Notes: generated from the letters alone by a model not told the origin. Shown: positions 6,611 to 15,266, counted from the first letter of the stretch. The stretch: 44,828 nt of DNA from Flavobacteriaceae bacterium (GCA_947461425.1 CANHKZ010000005.1:1-44828); one strand, 5' to 3'. Made by a program: numbers and translations.

Positions 6611-7959
6611 GATTAGTTATTAGAAATGCTCAAATTGTTAATGAGGGTAAAATTATCACTAAGGACATTTTAATTAACAAAGATAGAATAGAGAAGATTG
6701 AAAGTTTAATTGCTGTAAACGAAAATCTCAAAACTAAAGAAATCAATGCCGAAGGTCTTCACTTACTTCCAGGTTTTATTGACGATCAAGTGCATTTTAG
6801 AGAACCCGGTTTAACACATAAAGCAACTATATTATCAGAATCAAGAGCAGCTGTAGCAGGGGGAATAACTTCATTTATGGACATGCCAAATACGGTCCCA
6901 AATACACTCACTACAGAACTACTTGAAGAAAAATATGCGTTAGCTTCTAAATCATCATTGGCAAATTATTCGTTTTTTATGGGATTAACCAAAGATAATT
7001 GGGAAGAAACACTCAAAACTGATACTGAAAATGTCTGTGGAGTTACAGATGATGGATTATATTTTTCAAAGGACGATGGAATAATAGCAAATTATCCAGA
7101 TTATATCGAGAAAATTTTTGCCAATTCAAATACGCTAATCGCATTGCACAGTGAGAATGACGCTATAATTAAAAAAAACACACAACGCTATCACAATCGT
7201 TTTGAAAATGATATTCCTTTTAGATATCATTCCATAATACGAAGTGAAGAAGCCTGCTATTCAACAACTAAAAACTTAATTGATATCGCAAAAAAATACG
7301 GTAATAGGTTGCATTTATTCCACATTTCGACAAGTTCAGAAGCTGAATTATTTGAAAATTCGACACCATTAAATAAAAAACGAATAACTGCTGAAGCCTG
7401 CGTGCATCATTTATGGTTTTCAGATAAAGATTACGACAATTTAGGTGCGAAAATTAAATGGAATCCATCAATTAAATCTAAGGCTAATCAGGAAGGTTTA
7501 TTTAGTGCTTTGCAAAATGGAAAATTGGATATAATTGCAACAGATCATTCTCCACACACAATTGAAGAAAAAAGTGGTAACTACTTTCAAGCTTTGTCCG
7601 GAGGCCCTTTGGTGCAACATGCTCTTCCAGCCCTGCTAGAATTCTACCACCAAAATAAAATGTCATTAGAAATGATTGTTCAAAAAACTGCTCATAATGT
7701 TGCTGAAATATACAAAATAAAAGAACGGGGCTATATTAGAGAGGGTTATTATGCAGATTTAGTTCTGGTAAATTTAAATCAATCTTGGAAGGTTACTAAA
7801 GAGAATATTTTATACCAATGTAAGTGGTCTCCTTTTGAAAATCAAAGCTTTAAGAGTAAAATAATTACAACGATAATAAATGGTCAAGAAGTCTATTCCA
7901 ATGGAAAATTCAATGAAATTAAAAATGGAATGAGATTGAAATTTGCAAAAATTCGATAA
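6607..7959 (+). CDS. dihydroorotase-family amidohydrolase, variant metal site
   Basis: Dihydroorotases interconvert carbamoyl-aspartate and dihydroorotate in pyrimidine synthesis. The 450-residue protein follows the Bacteroidota PyrC pattern: DDQVHFREPGL (His63, substrate Arg65), PNT (Asn95), HSEND (His181), RSEEACY, HIST (His239) and ATDHSPH (catalytic Asp313). Two differences stand out. Gln61 replaces the first His of the usual His-x-His. The segment that in canonical homologues reads CGVK(L/I)FMG, whose lysine is carboxylated and bridges the metals, reads CGVTDDG here (Thr147-Asp148-Asp149). TDDG resembles type I dihydroorotases, where Asp bridges the metals. It overlaps Sua5 by four bases (ATGA). 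Active CO2-independent enzyme or repurposed amidohydrolase are both possible. Confidence 0.85.
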   Translation: MRLVIRNAQIVNEGKIITKDILINKDRIEKIESLIAVNENLKTKEINAEGLHLLPGFIDDQVHFREPGLTHKATILSESRAAVAGGITSFMDMPNTVPNTLTTELLEEKYALASKSSLANYSFFMGLTKDNWEETLKTDTENVCGVTDDGLYFSKDDGIIANYPDYIEKIFANSNTLIALHSENDAIIKKNTQRYHNRFENDIPFRYHSIIRSEEACYSTTKNLIDIAKKYGNRLHLFHISTSSEAELFENSTPLNKKRITAEACVHHLWFSDKDYDNLGAKIKWNPSIKSKANQEGLFSALQNGKLDIIATDHSPHTIEEKSGNYFQALSGGPLVQHALPALLEFYHQNKMSLEMIVQKTAHNVAEIYKIKERGYIREGYYADLVLVNLNQSWKVTKENILYQCKWSPFENQSFKSKIITTIINGQEVYSNGKFNEIKNGMRLKFAKIR

Positions 7960-7974
7960 AAACTAAATAATACA

Positions 7975-8940
7975 ATGAATACTAACTTATTACTTGAAAA
8001 CCTTACGAATCCCGCATTACTGTTCTTTGTATTGGGAATAATTGCTGTATACTTAAAAAGTGATTTAGAAATCCCAGAAAATTCATCAAAATTTATTTCA
8101 CTTTATTTATTATTTGCAATAGGATTTAAAGGAGGTCAAGAACTTTCTCACGAAACATTTACAATTGAGATAATTAGTTCAATGCTTTTTGGAATTGGTA
8201 TATCTGCACTAATTCCCTGTTATACCTTTTTCATTTTGAAACAAAAATTAAATATTTTTGATGCAGGAGCAATCGCAGCAGCATATGGTTCAGTTAGTGC
8301 GGTGACTTTTGTAACTGCTGTCTCCTATCTTGAAGCGCACCAACTTGAGCTGCACGGACATATGGTAGCTATAATGGCTCTAATGGAATCACCTGCTATA
8401 ATTATTGGTTTACTTCTAATTTCAAATTATGGAAACACCGAAAAGAAAAAAATCAATCAAAAATCAATTTTGAAACATTCCCTCACAAACGGTAGTGTAC
8501 TTTTAATTTTAGGAAGTCTAATTATTGGTTTCCTTGCTGACGCAAAACAAGCTGAAGGAATTAAGCCATTTACGAATGATTTATTTAAAGGATTTTTAGC
8601 TATTTTTTTACTAGACATGGGGATTTCTAGCGGTAAAAAATTAAAATCATTCTTTAATTGTGGATGGTTTCCATTTGTGTTTGCTATAGTTATTCCTTTA
8701 CTAAATGGGTGTATTTTTGCTGTGCTAAGTTCGTTAGTAACTGATGAAATTACAAATCGCTTCATGTTTGCAATATTAGCTGCAAGCGCATCCTACATTG
8801 CGGTTCCAGCTACAATGAAAATTACTGTCCCAAAAGCCAATCCAGGACTATATCTCCCTATGGCTTTAGCGGTAACTTTTCCAGTCAACATAACAATAGG
8901 TATGCCGATTTATCTATCTGTTATTTACAACACAATGTAA
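7975..8940 (+). CDS. SbtA-type sodium-dependent bicarbonate permease
   Basis: Polytopic inner-membrane protein of 321 residues with about ten hydrophobic helices. The start, LLLENLTNPALLFFVLGIIA, the LLFAIGFKGGQEL segment and the AYGSVSAVTFVTA segment match the SbtA (formerly DUF897) family of sodium/bicarbonate symporters known from cyanobacterial carbon concentration. It is slightly shorter than cyanobacterial SbtA and no SbtB-type PII partner is visible nearby. It is the last gene of the operon, 15 bases after the dihydroorotase-like gene. The substrate is taken from the family; transport direction and coupling ion are inferred. Confidence 0.88.
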   Translation: MNTNLLLENLTNPALLFFVLGIIAVYLKSDLEIPENSSKFISLYLLFAIGFKGGQELSHETFTIEIISSMLFGIGISALIPCYTFFILKQKLNIFDAGAIAAAYGSVSAVTFVTAVSYLEAHQLELHGHMVAIMALMESPAIIIGLLLISNYGNTEKKKINQKSILKHSLTNGSVLLILGSLIIGFLADAKQAEGIKPFTNDLFKGFLAIFLLDMGISSGKKLKSFFNCGWFPFVFAIVIPLLNGCIFAVLSSLVTDEITNRFMFAILAASASYIAVPATMKITVPKANPGLYLPMALAVTFPVNITIGMPIYLSVIYNTM

Positions 8941-9060
8941 ACTATTTGATCCGATATAATATGAGCGATTTAAAAAATAATTTAAACGTCATAATCTTTT
9001 TTTTACGTTGACCTCATTTAATTATTTAGAAACACTTTAATCAATTATACTTATTGTTTT

Positions 9061-9068
9061 TATATTTG
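9061..9068 (+). promoter_or_regulatory. -7 promoter element of oxyR
   Basis: TATATTTG, a perfect TAnnTTTG match, 20 bases upstream of the oxyR start codon. No clear -33 element is visible at the usual distance, as may be expected for an activator-assisted or weak promoter. Confidence 0.55.
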
Positions 9069-9088
9069 CATAATTAATTACTATTATA

Positions 9089-10030
9089 ATGACAATTACC
9101 CAATTAAAGTACGTTTTAGCAGTTGCTGAATATAAAAATTTCACACTAGCTGCGGATAAATGTTTTGTAACTCAGCCTACATTGAGTATGCAAATACAAA
9201 AAATTGAAGATGAACTTAGTATTCAAATATTTGATCGTAGCAAGAAACCAATTCAATTAACAGATATTGGTTTAAAAATTGTAACGCAAGCAAAAAATAT
9301 AGTTAATGAAGCAGAGAGAATTCGAGATATTGTAGAACAACAAAAAGGATTTATTGGGGGAGAATTTAGATTGGGTATAATTCCAACAATCATGCCTACA
9401 TTATTACCCATGTTTTTAAATAATTTCATTAAAAAATATCCAAAAGTTAAATTAATAATTGAGGAATTAAATACTGAGGAAATTATAATAAAATTGAATA
9501 ATGGACATTTAGATGCTGCTATAGCTGCAACTCCTTTACATGAAGAAAAAATCAAAGAAATTGTTTTATATTATGAACCTTTCGTAGCTTATATCCCTGA
9601 ACAACACCATCATTTCGAAAAAGATGAAATAGAGGTTGCCGATTTAAACTTAGATGAAATTCTTTTGTTACAAGATGGACACTGCTTTAGAGATGGTATC
9701 CTAAATTTATGCAAGAATAATATTCGTAATGAAATTAATCATTTTCAAATAGAAAGTGGGAGTTTTGAAACTTTGATTAAACTAGCAAATGAAGGACTTG
9801 GAACTACATTGCTTCCTTATTTACATACTTTGGATTTAAATGAAGCTCACAAAAATAAACTTCGTCATTTTAAGGAGCCTAAACCTGCTCGCGAAGTGAG
9901 TTTAATTTATCCAAAAAGCGAACTAAAAATTCATATTATAGATGCTTTACGTAGTACAATTGCTGGAGTAATAAAGGGCGCAATAGTATTTCAAAATGTT
10001 GAAATAATCAGTTCCTCTCAAAAAAGATAA
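9089..10030 (+). CDS. oxyR: hydrogen-peroxide-sensing regulator OxyR
   Basis: LysR-type regulator of 313 residues that activates peroxide defence genes. It has an N-terminal winged helix (1-60) and an effector domain carrying the OxyR redox pair in DGHCFRDGILNLC. Cys199 and Cys208 fall at the same spacing and numbering as the E. coli sensing cysteines. This separates it from the other LysR gene in the window, which lacks the motif. It has its own promoter 148 bases after the bicarbonate operon. No catalase or peroxidase gene is adjacent, so its targets lie elsewhere. Confidence 0.92.
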   Translation: MTITQLKYVLAVAEYKNFTLAADKCFVTQPTLSMQIQKIEDELSIQIFDRSKKPIQLTDIGLKIVTQAKNIVNEAERIRDIVEQQKGFIGGEFRLGIIPTIMPTLLPMFLNNFIKKYPKVKLIIEELNTEEIIIKLNNGHLDAAIAATPLHEEKIKEIVLYYEPFVAYIPEQHHHFEKDEIEVADLNLDEILLLQDGHCFRDGILNLCKNNIRNEINHFQIESGSFETLIKLANEGLGTTLLPYLHTLDLNEAHKNKLRHFKEPKPAREVSLIYPKSELKIHIIDALRSTIAGVIKGAIVFQNVEIISSSQKR

Positions 10031-10049
10031 TCCCAATTAAATCTATTTT

Positions 10050-10247
10050 TTATGAATTGATAACTACTAAACAAGGCTTTAATTCTGGTTTTCGATGAGT
10101 GAACTTAATCAACCATACTTTTAATTGTTTTATTTCGTGCGGAAGTAACGTTTTAATAGCTTTTTGTAGTTCTTTGTAAAAAAGTGTGGGATCAAAACTG
10201 ACTCTTTCTAGAATTGATTTGGTGTAATCTAGCATTATTTTTGTCAT
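10050..10247 (-). CDS. conserved small hypothetical protein, 65 residues
   Basis: A basic, soluble, helical protein (LDYTKSILERVSFDPTLFYKELQKAIKTLLPHEIKQLKVWLI). I recall near-identical short proteins annotated only as hypothetical in other flavobacteria, so I take it as real. It lies convergent to oxyR with 19 bases between stop codons, and a seven-base inverted repeat (AATTCAA-TT-TTGAATT) lies just upstream of its start at 10252-10267. An internal ATG at residue 5 is an alternative start. No function can be given. Confidence 0.7.
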   Translation of the reverse strand: MTKIMLDYTKSILERVSFDPTLFYKELQKAIKTLLPHEIKQLKVWLIKFTHRKPELKPCLVVINS

Positions 10248-10362
10248 AATAAATTCAATTTTGAATTAAACTTTTAATTTTTAGTAGTATAAAATTACAT
10301 GAATATAAAATGATACTGTTATAATTTAACGAATTTTTAAGTAAAAAATATTTTAGACAAAA

Positions 10363-11037
10363 TTAAATATTTATTCCTCCCTTAGTAGCTCTAAACATTT
10401 CTCTTTTTCCGGGAGGTCCCGGTATTTTTTCTACCGTAAATCCTACTTCTATCATACTCCTTTTTACTACCCCACGGGCTGCATAAGTTACTAACTTACC
10501 TCGAGGTTTTAGCGCATCATACATTTTTTTGAAAATTGCCGTACTCCATAATTCTGGTTGAACTCTATATCCAAAAGCATCAAAATAAATCAAATCAAAT
10601 TGTTCAAAATCAGCTATTTCATCGAAAAACTGTTTCCTTTTAATAAATTCGAATTCAGGATTCAATACCACTTTTTTATCCCATTCACTTTCATGCATTT
10701 TTTTAAAAACAGCCTTTTCTATAACAGCATTTAATTCTTCAACATAATTCATTGCTACTACTTCAGAGGTATCAACTGGATAAGCTTCTACTCCAACATA
10801 ATGAATCGATTGATTTAATTTTGGTGATTCCAAATACGTGATAAATGCATTTAAACCCGTACCAAATCCAATTTCAAGAATGGAAACAGCTTGTTTGGGG
10901 AATAACGAAAGGCCATTTTGAATAAAAACATGTTGAGCTTCTTGAATAGCACCATGTTTAGAATGATAACATTCGTCCCAATCTTTAATATGTATGGTAG
11001 TTGAGCCGTCTTTTGTTGTAATAATTTCTCTCTCCAA
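10363..11037 (-). CDS. mnmD: tRNA 5-methylaminomethyl-2-thiouridine methyltransferase MnmD
   Basis: SAM-dependent methylation that finishes the mnm5s2U34 wobble base of some tRNAs. The 224-residue protein has the SAM-binding motif ILEIGFGTGLNAF, the family segment FDLIYFDAFGYRVQPELW and the ending IPGPPGKREMFRA. In E. coli this activity is the N-terminal half of the bifunctional MnmC; here it is the stand-alone form, with no FAD-dependent MnmC2 domain. The gene is monocistronic and is followed on the plus strand by a 251-base intergenic region carrying the ilvE promoter. Confidence 0.92.
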   Translation of the reverse strand: MEREIITTKDGSTTIHIKDWDECYHSKHGAIQEAQHVFIQNGLSLFPKQAVSILEIGFGTGLNAFITYLESPKLNQSIHYVGVEAYPVDTSEVVAMNYVEELNAVIEKAVFKKMHESEWDKKVVLNPEFEFIKRKQFFDEIADFEQFDLIYFDAFGYRVQPELWSTAIFKKMYDALKPRGKLVTYAARGVVKRSMIEVGFTVEKIPGPPGKREMFRATKGGINI

Positions 11038-11235
11038 AAAATAAAATTTTAAATTAAATCCTTTATTTCACGAATTTAAGTTAAAAACTTATGGTCTACA
11101 CATTAGAAATCGGAATTTTGTTAGTGTATAATTAACAAATCAACTGAAAATATAGGATTAAATTTAAAAATGTATAAATCTCAGTGATTTGACACAATTT
11201 TTGTTTATTTCATAAGTTTCGTTATGATTTTTTTT

Positions 11236-11243
11236 TAATTTTG
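11236..11243 (+). promoter_or_regulatory. -7 promoter element of ilvE
   Basis: TAATTTTG matches TAnnTTTG, 45 bases upstream of the ilvE start codon. The rest of the 11038-11288 intergenic stretch shows no leader peptide or attenuator that I can recognise. Confidence 0.5.
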
Positions 11244-11288
11244 CAATAATTTTTTTACTTAAAATATACAAAACTAATCAAGCCTAAA

Positions 11289-12332
11289 ATGGAAATAATA
11301 AAAGCTACTACCACAAAAATTAAAGATGTTGATTTTGAAAATTTAAGTTTCGGTGCAATTTTTACCGATCACTTATTTGAATGTGACTTTATAAATGGTA
11401 AATGGCAAACTCCAATAATTAAACCCTATGCTCCTTTCCTTGTAGATCCTTCCCTAAAAGTTTTTCATTATGGACAAGCTATTTTTGAAGGCATGAAAGG
11501 ATACAAAAATGAAAACAATGATATTTGGTTATTTCGTCCAGAAGAAAACTTCAAACGATTTAATAAATCAGCAGAAAGAATGGCTATGCCAGAAGTTCCT
11601 GAGGAAATATTCATGAATGGATTAATTGAACTATTACGGATTGATAGAGAATGGCTTCAAAAAGGAAAAAATCACTCTATGTACATTAGACCTTTCATGA
11701 TTGGTACTGGAACGGGTGTAATTGCTAATCCGTCAAACAATTATAAATTTATGATTATAATGTCTCCAGTAAAATCCTATTATGCAGGAGAGGTTAAAGT
11801 TATTGTAGCAGAACATTTTAGTAGAGCAGCTAACGGTGGTATTGGTTTTGCTAAAGCGGCAGGAAATTATGCAGGTCAATTTTACCCTACTAATTTAGCT
11901 AACAAAGAAGGATTTCAACAAATTATTTGGACTGATGATGCAACGCATACTAAGTTAGAAGAAGCTGGAACGATGAATGTATTTTTCCGAATCAATAATA
12001 CTTTAATAACCGCACCCGTAAGTGAAAGAATTTTAGATGGTGTAACTAGAAAATCATTATTGGATTTAGCCAAAAGAATAGGAATGGATGTAGAAATTAG
12101 ATCTGTTTTAGTGGACGAACTTGTGGATGCAGCCAAAAACGGATCTCTTTTAGAAATATTTGGAGCTGGTACTGCCGCTGTTATTAGTCCAATTAGCGGA
12201 TTTTCATACAAAAATACCTATTATGAACTGCCAAAGAATGAAAGTCCTTGGTCATTACAACTTAAAGAAGAGCTAACTAATATTCAACACAAAGTAAGTG
12301 AAGATTTTTTTGGCTGGACTTTTAAAGTATAA
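11289..12332 (+). CDS. ilvE: branched-chain amino acid aminotransferase IlvE
   Basis: PLP enzyme that exchanges amino groups between glutamate and branched-chain 2-oxo acids, the last step of valine, isoleucine and leucine synthesis. At 347 residues it is a fold-type IV aminotransferase of the long, type II form. The PLP lysine is expected in GGIGFAKAAGNY; other family segments are KVFHYGQAIFEGMKGYK, MYIRPFMIGTG and EEAGTMNVFF. The gene is monocistronic with its own promoter and a strong terminator. Confidence in the family is high. Confidence 0.95.
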   Translation: MEIIKATTTKIKDVDFENLSFGAIFTDHLFECDFINGKWQTPIIKPYAPFLVDPSLKVFHYGQAIFEGMKGYKNENNDIWLFRPEENFKRFNKSAERMAMPEVPEEIFMNGLIELLRIDREWLQKGKNHSMYIRPFMIGTGTGVIANPSNNYKFMIIMSPVKSYYAGEVKVIVAEHFSRAANGGIGFAKAAGNYAGQFYPTNLANKEGFQQIIWTDDATHTKLEEAGTMNVFFRINNTLITAPVSERILDGVTRKSLLDLAKRIGMDVEIRSVLVDELVDAAKNGSLLEIFGAGTAAVISPISGFSYKNTYYELPKNESPWSLQLKEELTNIQHKVSEDFFGWTFKV

Positions 12333-12336
12333 TTTT

Positions 12337-12372
12337 TAAAAGCGATTTTCAAATGAAAATCGCTTTTTTTTT
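12337..12372. terminator. bidirectional terminator between ilvE and the MazG-like gene
   Basis: A perfect stem AAAAGCGATTTTC / GAAAATCGCTTTT with loop AAAT is flanked by A and T tracts. It lies between two convergent genes and could stop transcription from both sides. Confidence 0.88.
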
Positions 12373-12382
12373 AAAATTTAGA

Positions 12383-12769
12383 TTATTGTTTTATAATTTT
12401 GGAAAAGTCAGGTTTGAAATAGTTAGGTCCTTTCATCACTTTACCATCTTCTCTGTAGATAGGATTTCCGTCCTCTCCTAACTTACTCATATTGGAGCGC
12501 TGAATTTCATCAAAAACAGCTTCTATTTTATGTTGTAAACCGTGTTCAATAATGGTTCCACAAAGAATGTACATCATATCTCCTAAGGCATCGGCGATTT
12601 CTACTAAATCATTATTTAAAACTGCTTCAAGATATTCCTCATTCTCTTCTTTCATTAAATTATAACGGAGCTGCTTTTTGGTTTCACCTAAATCGGCAAT
12701 TGGAAATTCACTATGACCTATTCTAAATGCCGTATGAAATTCTTTGACTGAATTAATTTGTTTTTGCAT
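12383..12769 (-). CDS. MazG-like nucleoside triphosphate pyrophosphohydrolase
   Basis: All-alpha NTP pyrophosphohydrolase of 128 residues, expected to hydrolyse a nucleotide triphosphate to the monophosphate and pyrophosphate. The magnesium-binding pattern is visible as EENEEYLEAV followed by EIADALGDMMYI, the ExxE...ExxD arrangement of MazG, dCTPase and HisE-like proteins. The C-terminal NPIYREDGKVMKGPNYFKPD tail is typical of the DR2231-like group. The true substrate, whether a house-cleaning or a specific dNTP, cannot be told from sequence. Confidence 0.85.
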   Translation of the reverse strand: MQKQINSVKEFHTAFRIGHSEFPIADLGETKKQLRYNLMKEENEEYLEAVLNNDLVEIADALGDMMYILCGTIIEHGLQHKIEAVFDEIQRSNMSKLGEDGNPIYREDGKVMKGPNYFKPDFSKIIKQ

Positions 12770-12823
12770 GATTTTAATCTTTAAATGATTTCGAAAATTA
12801 ATAACTATTCTTGAACAATTGAC

Positions 12824-12831
12824 TAAATTTG
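12824..12831 (+). promoter_or_regulatory. -7 promoter element of the 62-residue membrane protein gene
   Basis: TAAATTTG matches TAnnTTTG, 17 bases upstream of the start codon at 12849. It supports the small gene as real and transcribed on its own. Confidence 0.5.
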
Positions 12832-12848
12832 CTTTAAAATTTTAAACT

Positions 12849-13037
12849 ATGTTTAGTACCGGACAATTAATCTTTGGAATCCTTTTCTTTATTGCGTTTA
12901 TAATAGCAATGTTTTTTGCTTACAAAAAAGATGCAAAATTACATCAGTTGTTTTACAAAGGGAATTATAAAATACTTTTAGGATTTGTCCTTTTTATCGT
13001 TTTACTATTTATAATCAAGATTTTCTTTAAACGCTAG
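12849..13037 (+). CDS. small two-helix membrane protein, 62 residues
   Basis: Unrecognised function. Two hydrophobic helices (about residues 6-24 and 41-58) flank a charged loop with KKDAKLHQLFYKGNYK. The C-terminus is basic (KIFFKR). Short proteins of this shape are common beside unrelated genes in flavobacteria. A promoter element lies directly upstream, and 73 bases separate it from the SRPBCC gene, before which there is a second near-consensus element (TAACTTTA at 13076). Its role cannot be inferred. Confidence 0.65.
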   Translation: MFSTGQLIFGILFFIAFIIAMFFAYKKDAKLHQLFYKGNYKILLGFVLFIVLLFIIKIFFKR

Positions 13038-13110
13038 TTTTATAGTATTCCTAATTATAATTAGATTTAAAATGCTAACTTTACGTAAGTAACCCATTAG
13101 TAATCCCAAA

Positions 13111-14205
13111 ATGAAAATCTTAAAATACATATTCCTTTTAATTATCCTAAGTTTTATTTCTTTCTCGGTATTTATTGCCACACAAAAAGGAACATTTAAA
13201 GTAGAAAAAAGCAGAGTAATTAATACCTCAAGATTAAGTGCGTTTAGTTATGTAAACAACTTTCAAAACTGGGAAGATTTCATGGTTTTTATTGAGGGAG
13301 AAAAACAAATTCAATCTCACTTTTCAAATAAATCAATTAGTCAAAACGCTCAATATTCATGGGTTGGAACTGAGAACAGTGGTTGGGTTCAAACCAATTC
13401 ATTCCAAGAAAACATCCAAATTGATCAAAAAATGAATGTTGAAGATTCTGAATTTAAAATCACTTGGGTTTTCAAAGATACTGTAGGTGGAACAAAAGTC
13501 ACTTTGAAATCGGAAGGTGAAATGAATTTTTCATACAAGATTTACAATGCATTAAATGGAGGTGCAGGTAAAATTATTGGAAATCTATTTGAAAAAAGCT
13601 TACTCAATTTAGATAAAAATCTAGACTTTGAAATCAATACCTACAAGATCAATATAAAAGGTTTAGTTCAAAAGACGGGAACCCCCTATTTGAAACAAAC
13701 ATTTACCAGTAAGATAAATTTAGTTATAAAAAATTCTAAAATTGTTTTTCCTAAGTTAATTGCCTTTTGCGATCAAAATCAAATTGAGCGAAACGGAAAA
13801 CCATTTATTATCTACCATACCTACGATACAAAAAGCGGGCTAGCTAAAATCTCTCTATGTATTCCAATCAAACAAGCCATAATGACTAGCGATGGAAGTG
13901 ATATTTTAGCCGATAAGTTAAAACCTTTTAAAGCTTTTAAAACTACTCTTTATGGTGACTATTCACATACTAAAGAGGCTTTGGAAAAATCTGATGCATA
14001 CATCAACCAAAAAGTAATTACCAAAGATTCCAATTTTTCTCATTTAGAAGTTTTTAGTAATAGTAAATTTGAAAGTAAGTACCCTTCCAAATGGAAAACA
14101 GAAATCTACTTTCCTGTTCAGTCAAAAAAAAATAGTCCAAAAGTAGAGGTAAAAACTGAAGATGCAAGCCCCATAGAATCTGAAATTAATGCTACTACAA
14201 TATAA
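13111..14205 (+). CDS. membrane-anchored SRPBCC (START-like) protein
   Basis: A 364-residue protein with an N-terminal hydrophobic helix (residues 4-24) that anchors or exports it. A SRPBCC/polyketide-cyclase-like domain follows, about 30-175 (KVEKSRVINTSRLSAFSYVNNFQNWEDF...). A second half (about 180-325) resembles GyrI-like effector-binding folds. The last 35 residues are Ser/Lys-rich and probably disordered. Such proteins bind hydrophobic ligands, but none is known here. It sits 54 bases before an ECF sigma factor gene in the same direction and may be read through into it. Confidence 0.78.
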   Translation: MKILKYIFLLIILSFISFSVFIATQKGTFKVEKSRVINTSRLSAFSYVNNFQNWEDFMVFIEGEKQIQSHFSNKSISQNAQYSWVGTENSGWVQTNSFQENIQIDQKMNVEDSEFKITWVFKDTVGGTKVTLKSEGEMNFSYKIYNALNGGAGKIIGNLFEKSLLNLDKNLDFEINTYKINIKGLVQKTGTPYLKQTFTSKINLVIKNSKIVFPKLIAFCDQNQIERNGKPFIIYHTYDTKSGLAKISLCIPIKQAIMTSDGSDILADKLKPFKAFKTTLYGDYSHTKEALEKSDAYINQKVITKDSNFSHLEVFSNSKFESKYPSKWKTEIYFPVQSKKNSPKVEVKTEDASPIESEINATTI

Positions 14206-14259
14206 TATTACTTTTAAACCTTTTAATTAAATCAAACACTAATTAGTTAAACCAAAGTT

Positions 14260-14802
14260 TTGGAAGAAGAAAAGGATTTTATAAAACTACTGTTGAATCC
14301 CAAAACGCAAAACGAAGCGTTTCAAAAACTCTTGAATTCCTATCAAAAGCCTTTATATTTTCATATCCGAAACATTGTATTAAATCATGACGATGCAGAT
14401 GATGTGTTGCAAAACACTTTTTTAAAAATATATCAATATTTAAATAACTTCAAAGGAGATAGTAAACTATTTTCTTGGATGTATCGAATAGCTACTAATG
14501 AAGCGCTAACGTTTCTCAAACAAAAAGCACAACGAAATAAAATTTCGGTCGAGGAATTAAATTCTAAAATAATTGATAATCTAAGTGCAGATGTCTATTT
14601 TGATGGGGATGAAATCCAAATTAAATTACACAAAGCAATTGCACTTCTACCTACAAAACAAAAATTGGTTTTCAAAATGAAATATTTTGAAGAATTAAAA
14701 TATGAAGAAATCGCAAGTATTTTAGATACATCAGTGGGAGCATTAAAAGCTTCGTACCATCACGCATCAAAAAAAATAGAAGCTTATATGCGTTACAATT
14801 AA
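14260..14802 (+). CDS. ECF-family RNA polymerase sigma factor
   Basis: A 180-residue alternative sigma factor. Region 2 is visible as HDDADDVLQNTFLKIYQYLNNFKGDSKLFSWMYRIATNEAL, and region 4 as LPTKQKLVFKMKYFEELKYEEIASILDTSVGALKASYHHASKKIE. There is no in-frame ATG before region 2, so translation probably begins at the TTG at 14260. Two small genes follow at spacings of 33 and 17 bases and look like its regulatory partners: a single-pass membrane protein and a periplasmic helical protein. The inducing signal is probably an envelope state, by analogy. Confidence 0.92.
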   Translation: MEEEKDFIKLLLNPKTQNEAFQKLLNSYQKPLYFHIRNIVLNHDDADDVLQNTFLKIYQYLNNFKGDSKLFSWMYRIATNEALTFLKQKAQRNKISVEELNSKIIDNLSADVYFDGDEIQIKLHKAIALLPTKQKLVFKMKYFEELKYEEIASILDTSVGALKASYHHASKKIEAYMRYN

Positions 14803-14835
14803 ACCTTTACAACATTACAAAGTCTAATAACTATT

Positions 14836-15249
14836 ATGAACAAAAACAAATTAAATACGAAATCAAAAATCACTTCTGGATTTTCCGTTCCAGAGAATTA
14901 TTTTATTGATTTTTCTGACAAGGTTCTTTCAAAATTGCCTCAAGAGAAAAGTAAAATAATCTCTTTGAAATCAGATAAAAAGTATTTGCTATTTGCAGCC
15001 GCTGCCGCAGTCATAATGCTGCTTTTAATACCTGTTTTCAATTCATTTAAGTCTAGCACTGCAGACATAGATTCAGCGACTTTTGAAGATCATTTTGTAT
15101 ACCATTCAGAAATTGATACTTATGAACTCATCAATGAATTGGATGGAGAAGACTTAGATACACTTCAGTCAAAATTAATTGTTCAAGACGAAACATTAGA
15201 AAATATTTTAGCGACAAGTACTTCTTTAGAAATTCTTGTAACCGAATAA
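14836..15249 (+). CDS. single-pass membrane protein, putative anti-sigma factor
   Basis: A 137-residue protein with about 48 cytoplasmic residues, one membrane helix (about 49-68, KYLLFAAAAAVIMLLLIPVF) and an acidic periplasmic tail. The position directly after the ECF sigma gene suggests an anti-sigma role. It lacks the His-x3-Cys-x2-Cys zinc anti-sigma motif; the N-terminal GFSVPENYFIDFSDKVLSKL segment is a pattern I associate with Bacteroidota proteins found after ECF sigma genes. Direct binding to the sigma factor is inferred from position only. Confidence 0.65.
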   Translation: MNKNKLNTKSKITSGFSVPENYFIDFSDKVLSKLPQEKSKIISLKSDKKYLLFAAAAAVIMLLLIPVFNSFKSSTADIDSATFEDHFVYHSEIDTYELINELDGEDLDTLQSKLIVQDETLENILATSTSLEILVTE

Positions 15250-15266
15250 CATTTAAAAATACCATT

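Noticed and set aside
7975..8940. Possible bile-acid/sodium symporter or auxin-carrier type protein instead of SbtA
   Set aside because: The ten-helix layout and the FKGGQEL and YGSVSAVTF segments fit the SbtA family better.
10252..10267. Inverted repeat AATTCAA-TT-TTGAATT upstream of the 65-residue gene
   Set aside because: Seven-base AT-only arms are expected often in such AT-rich DNA, and there is no second copy to support an operator.
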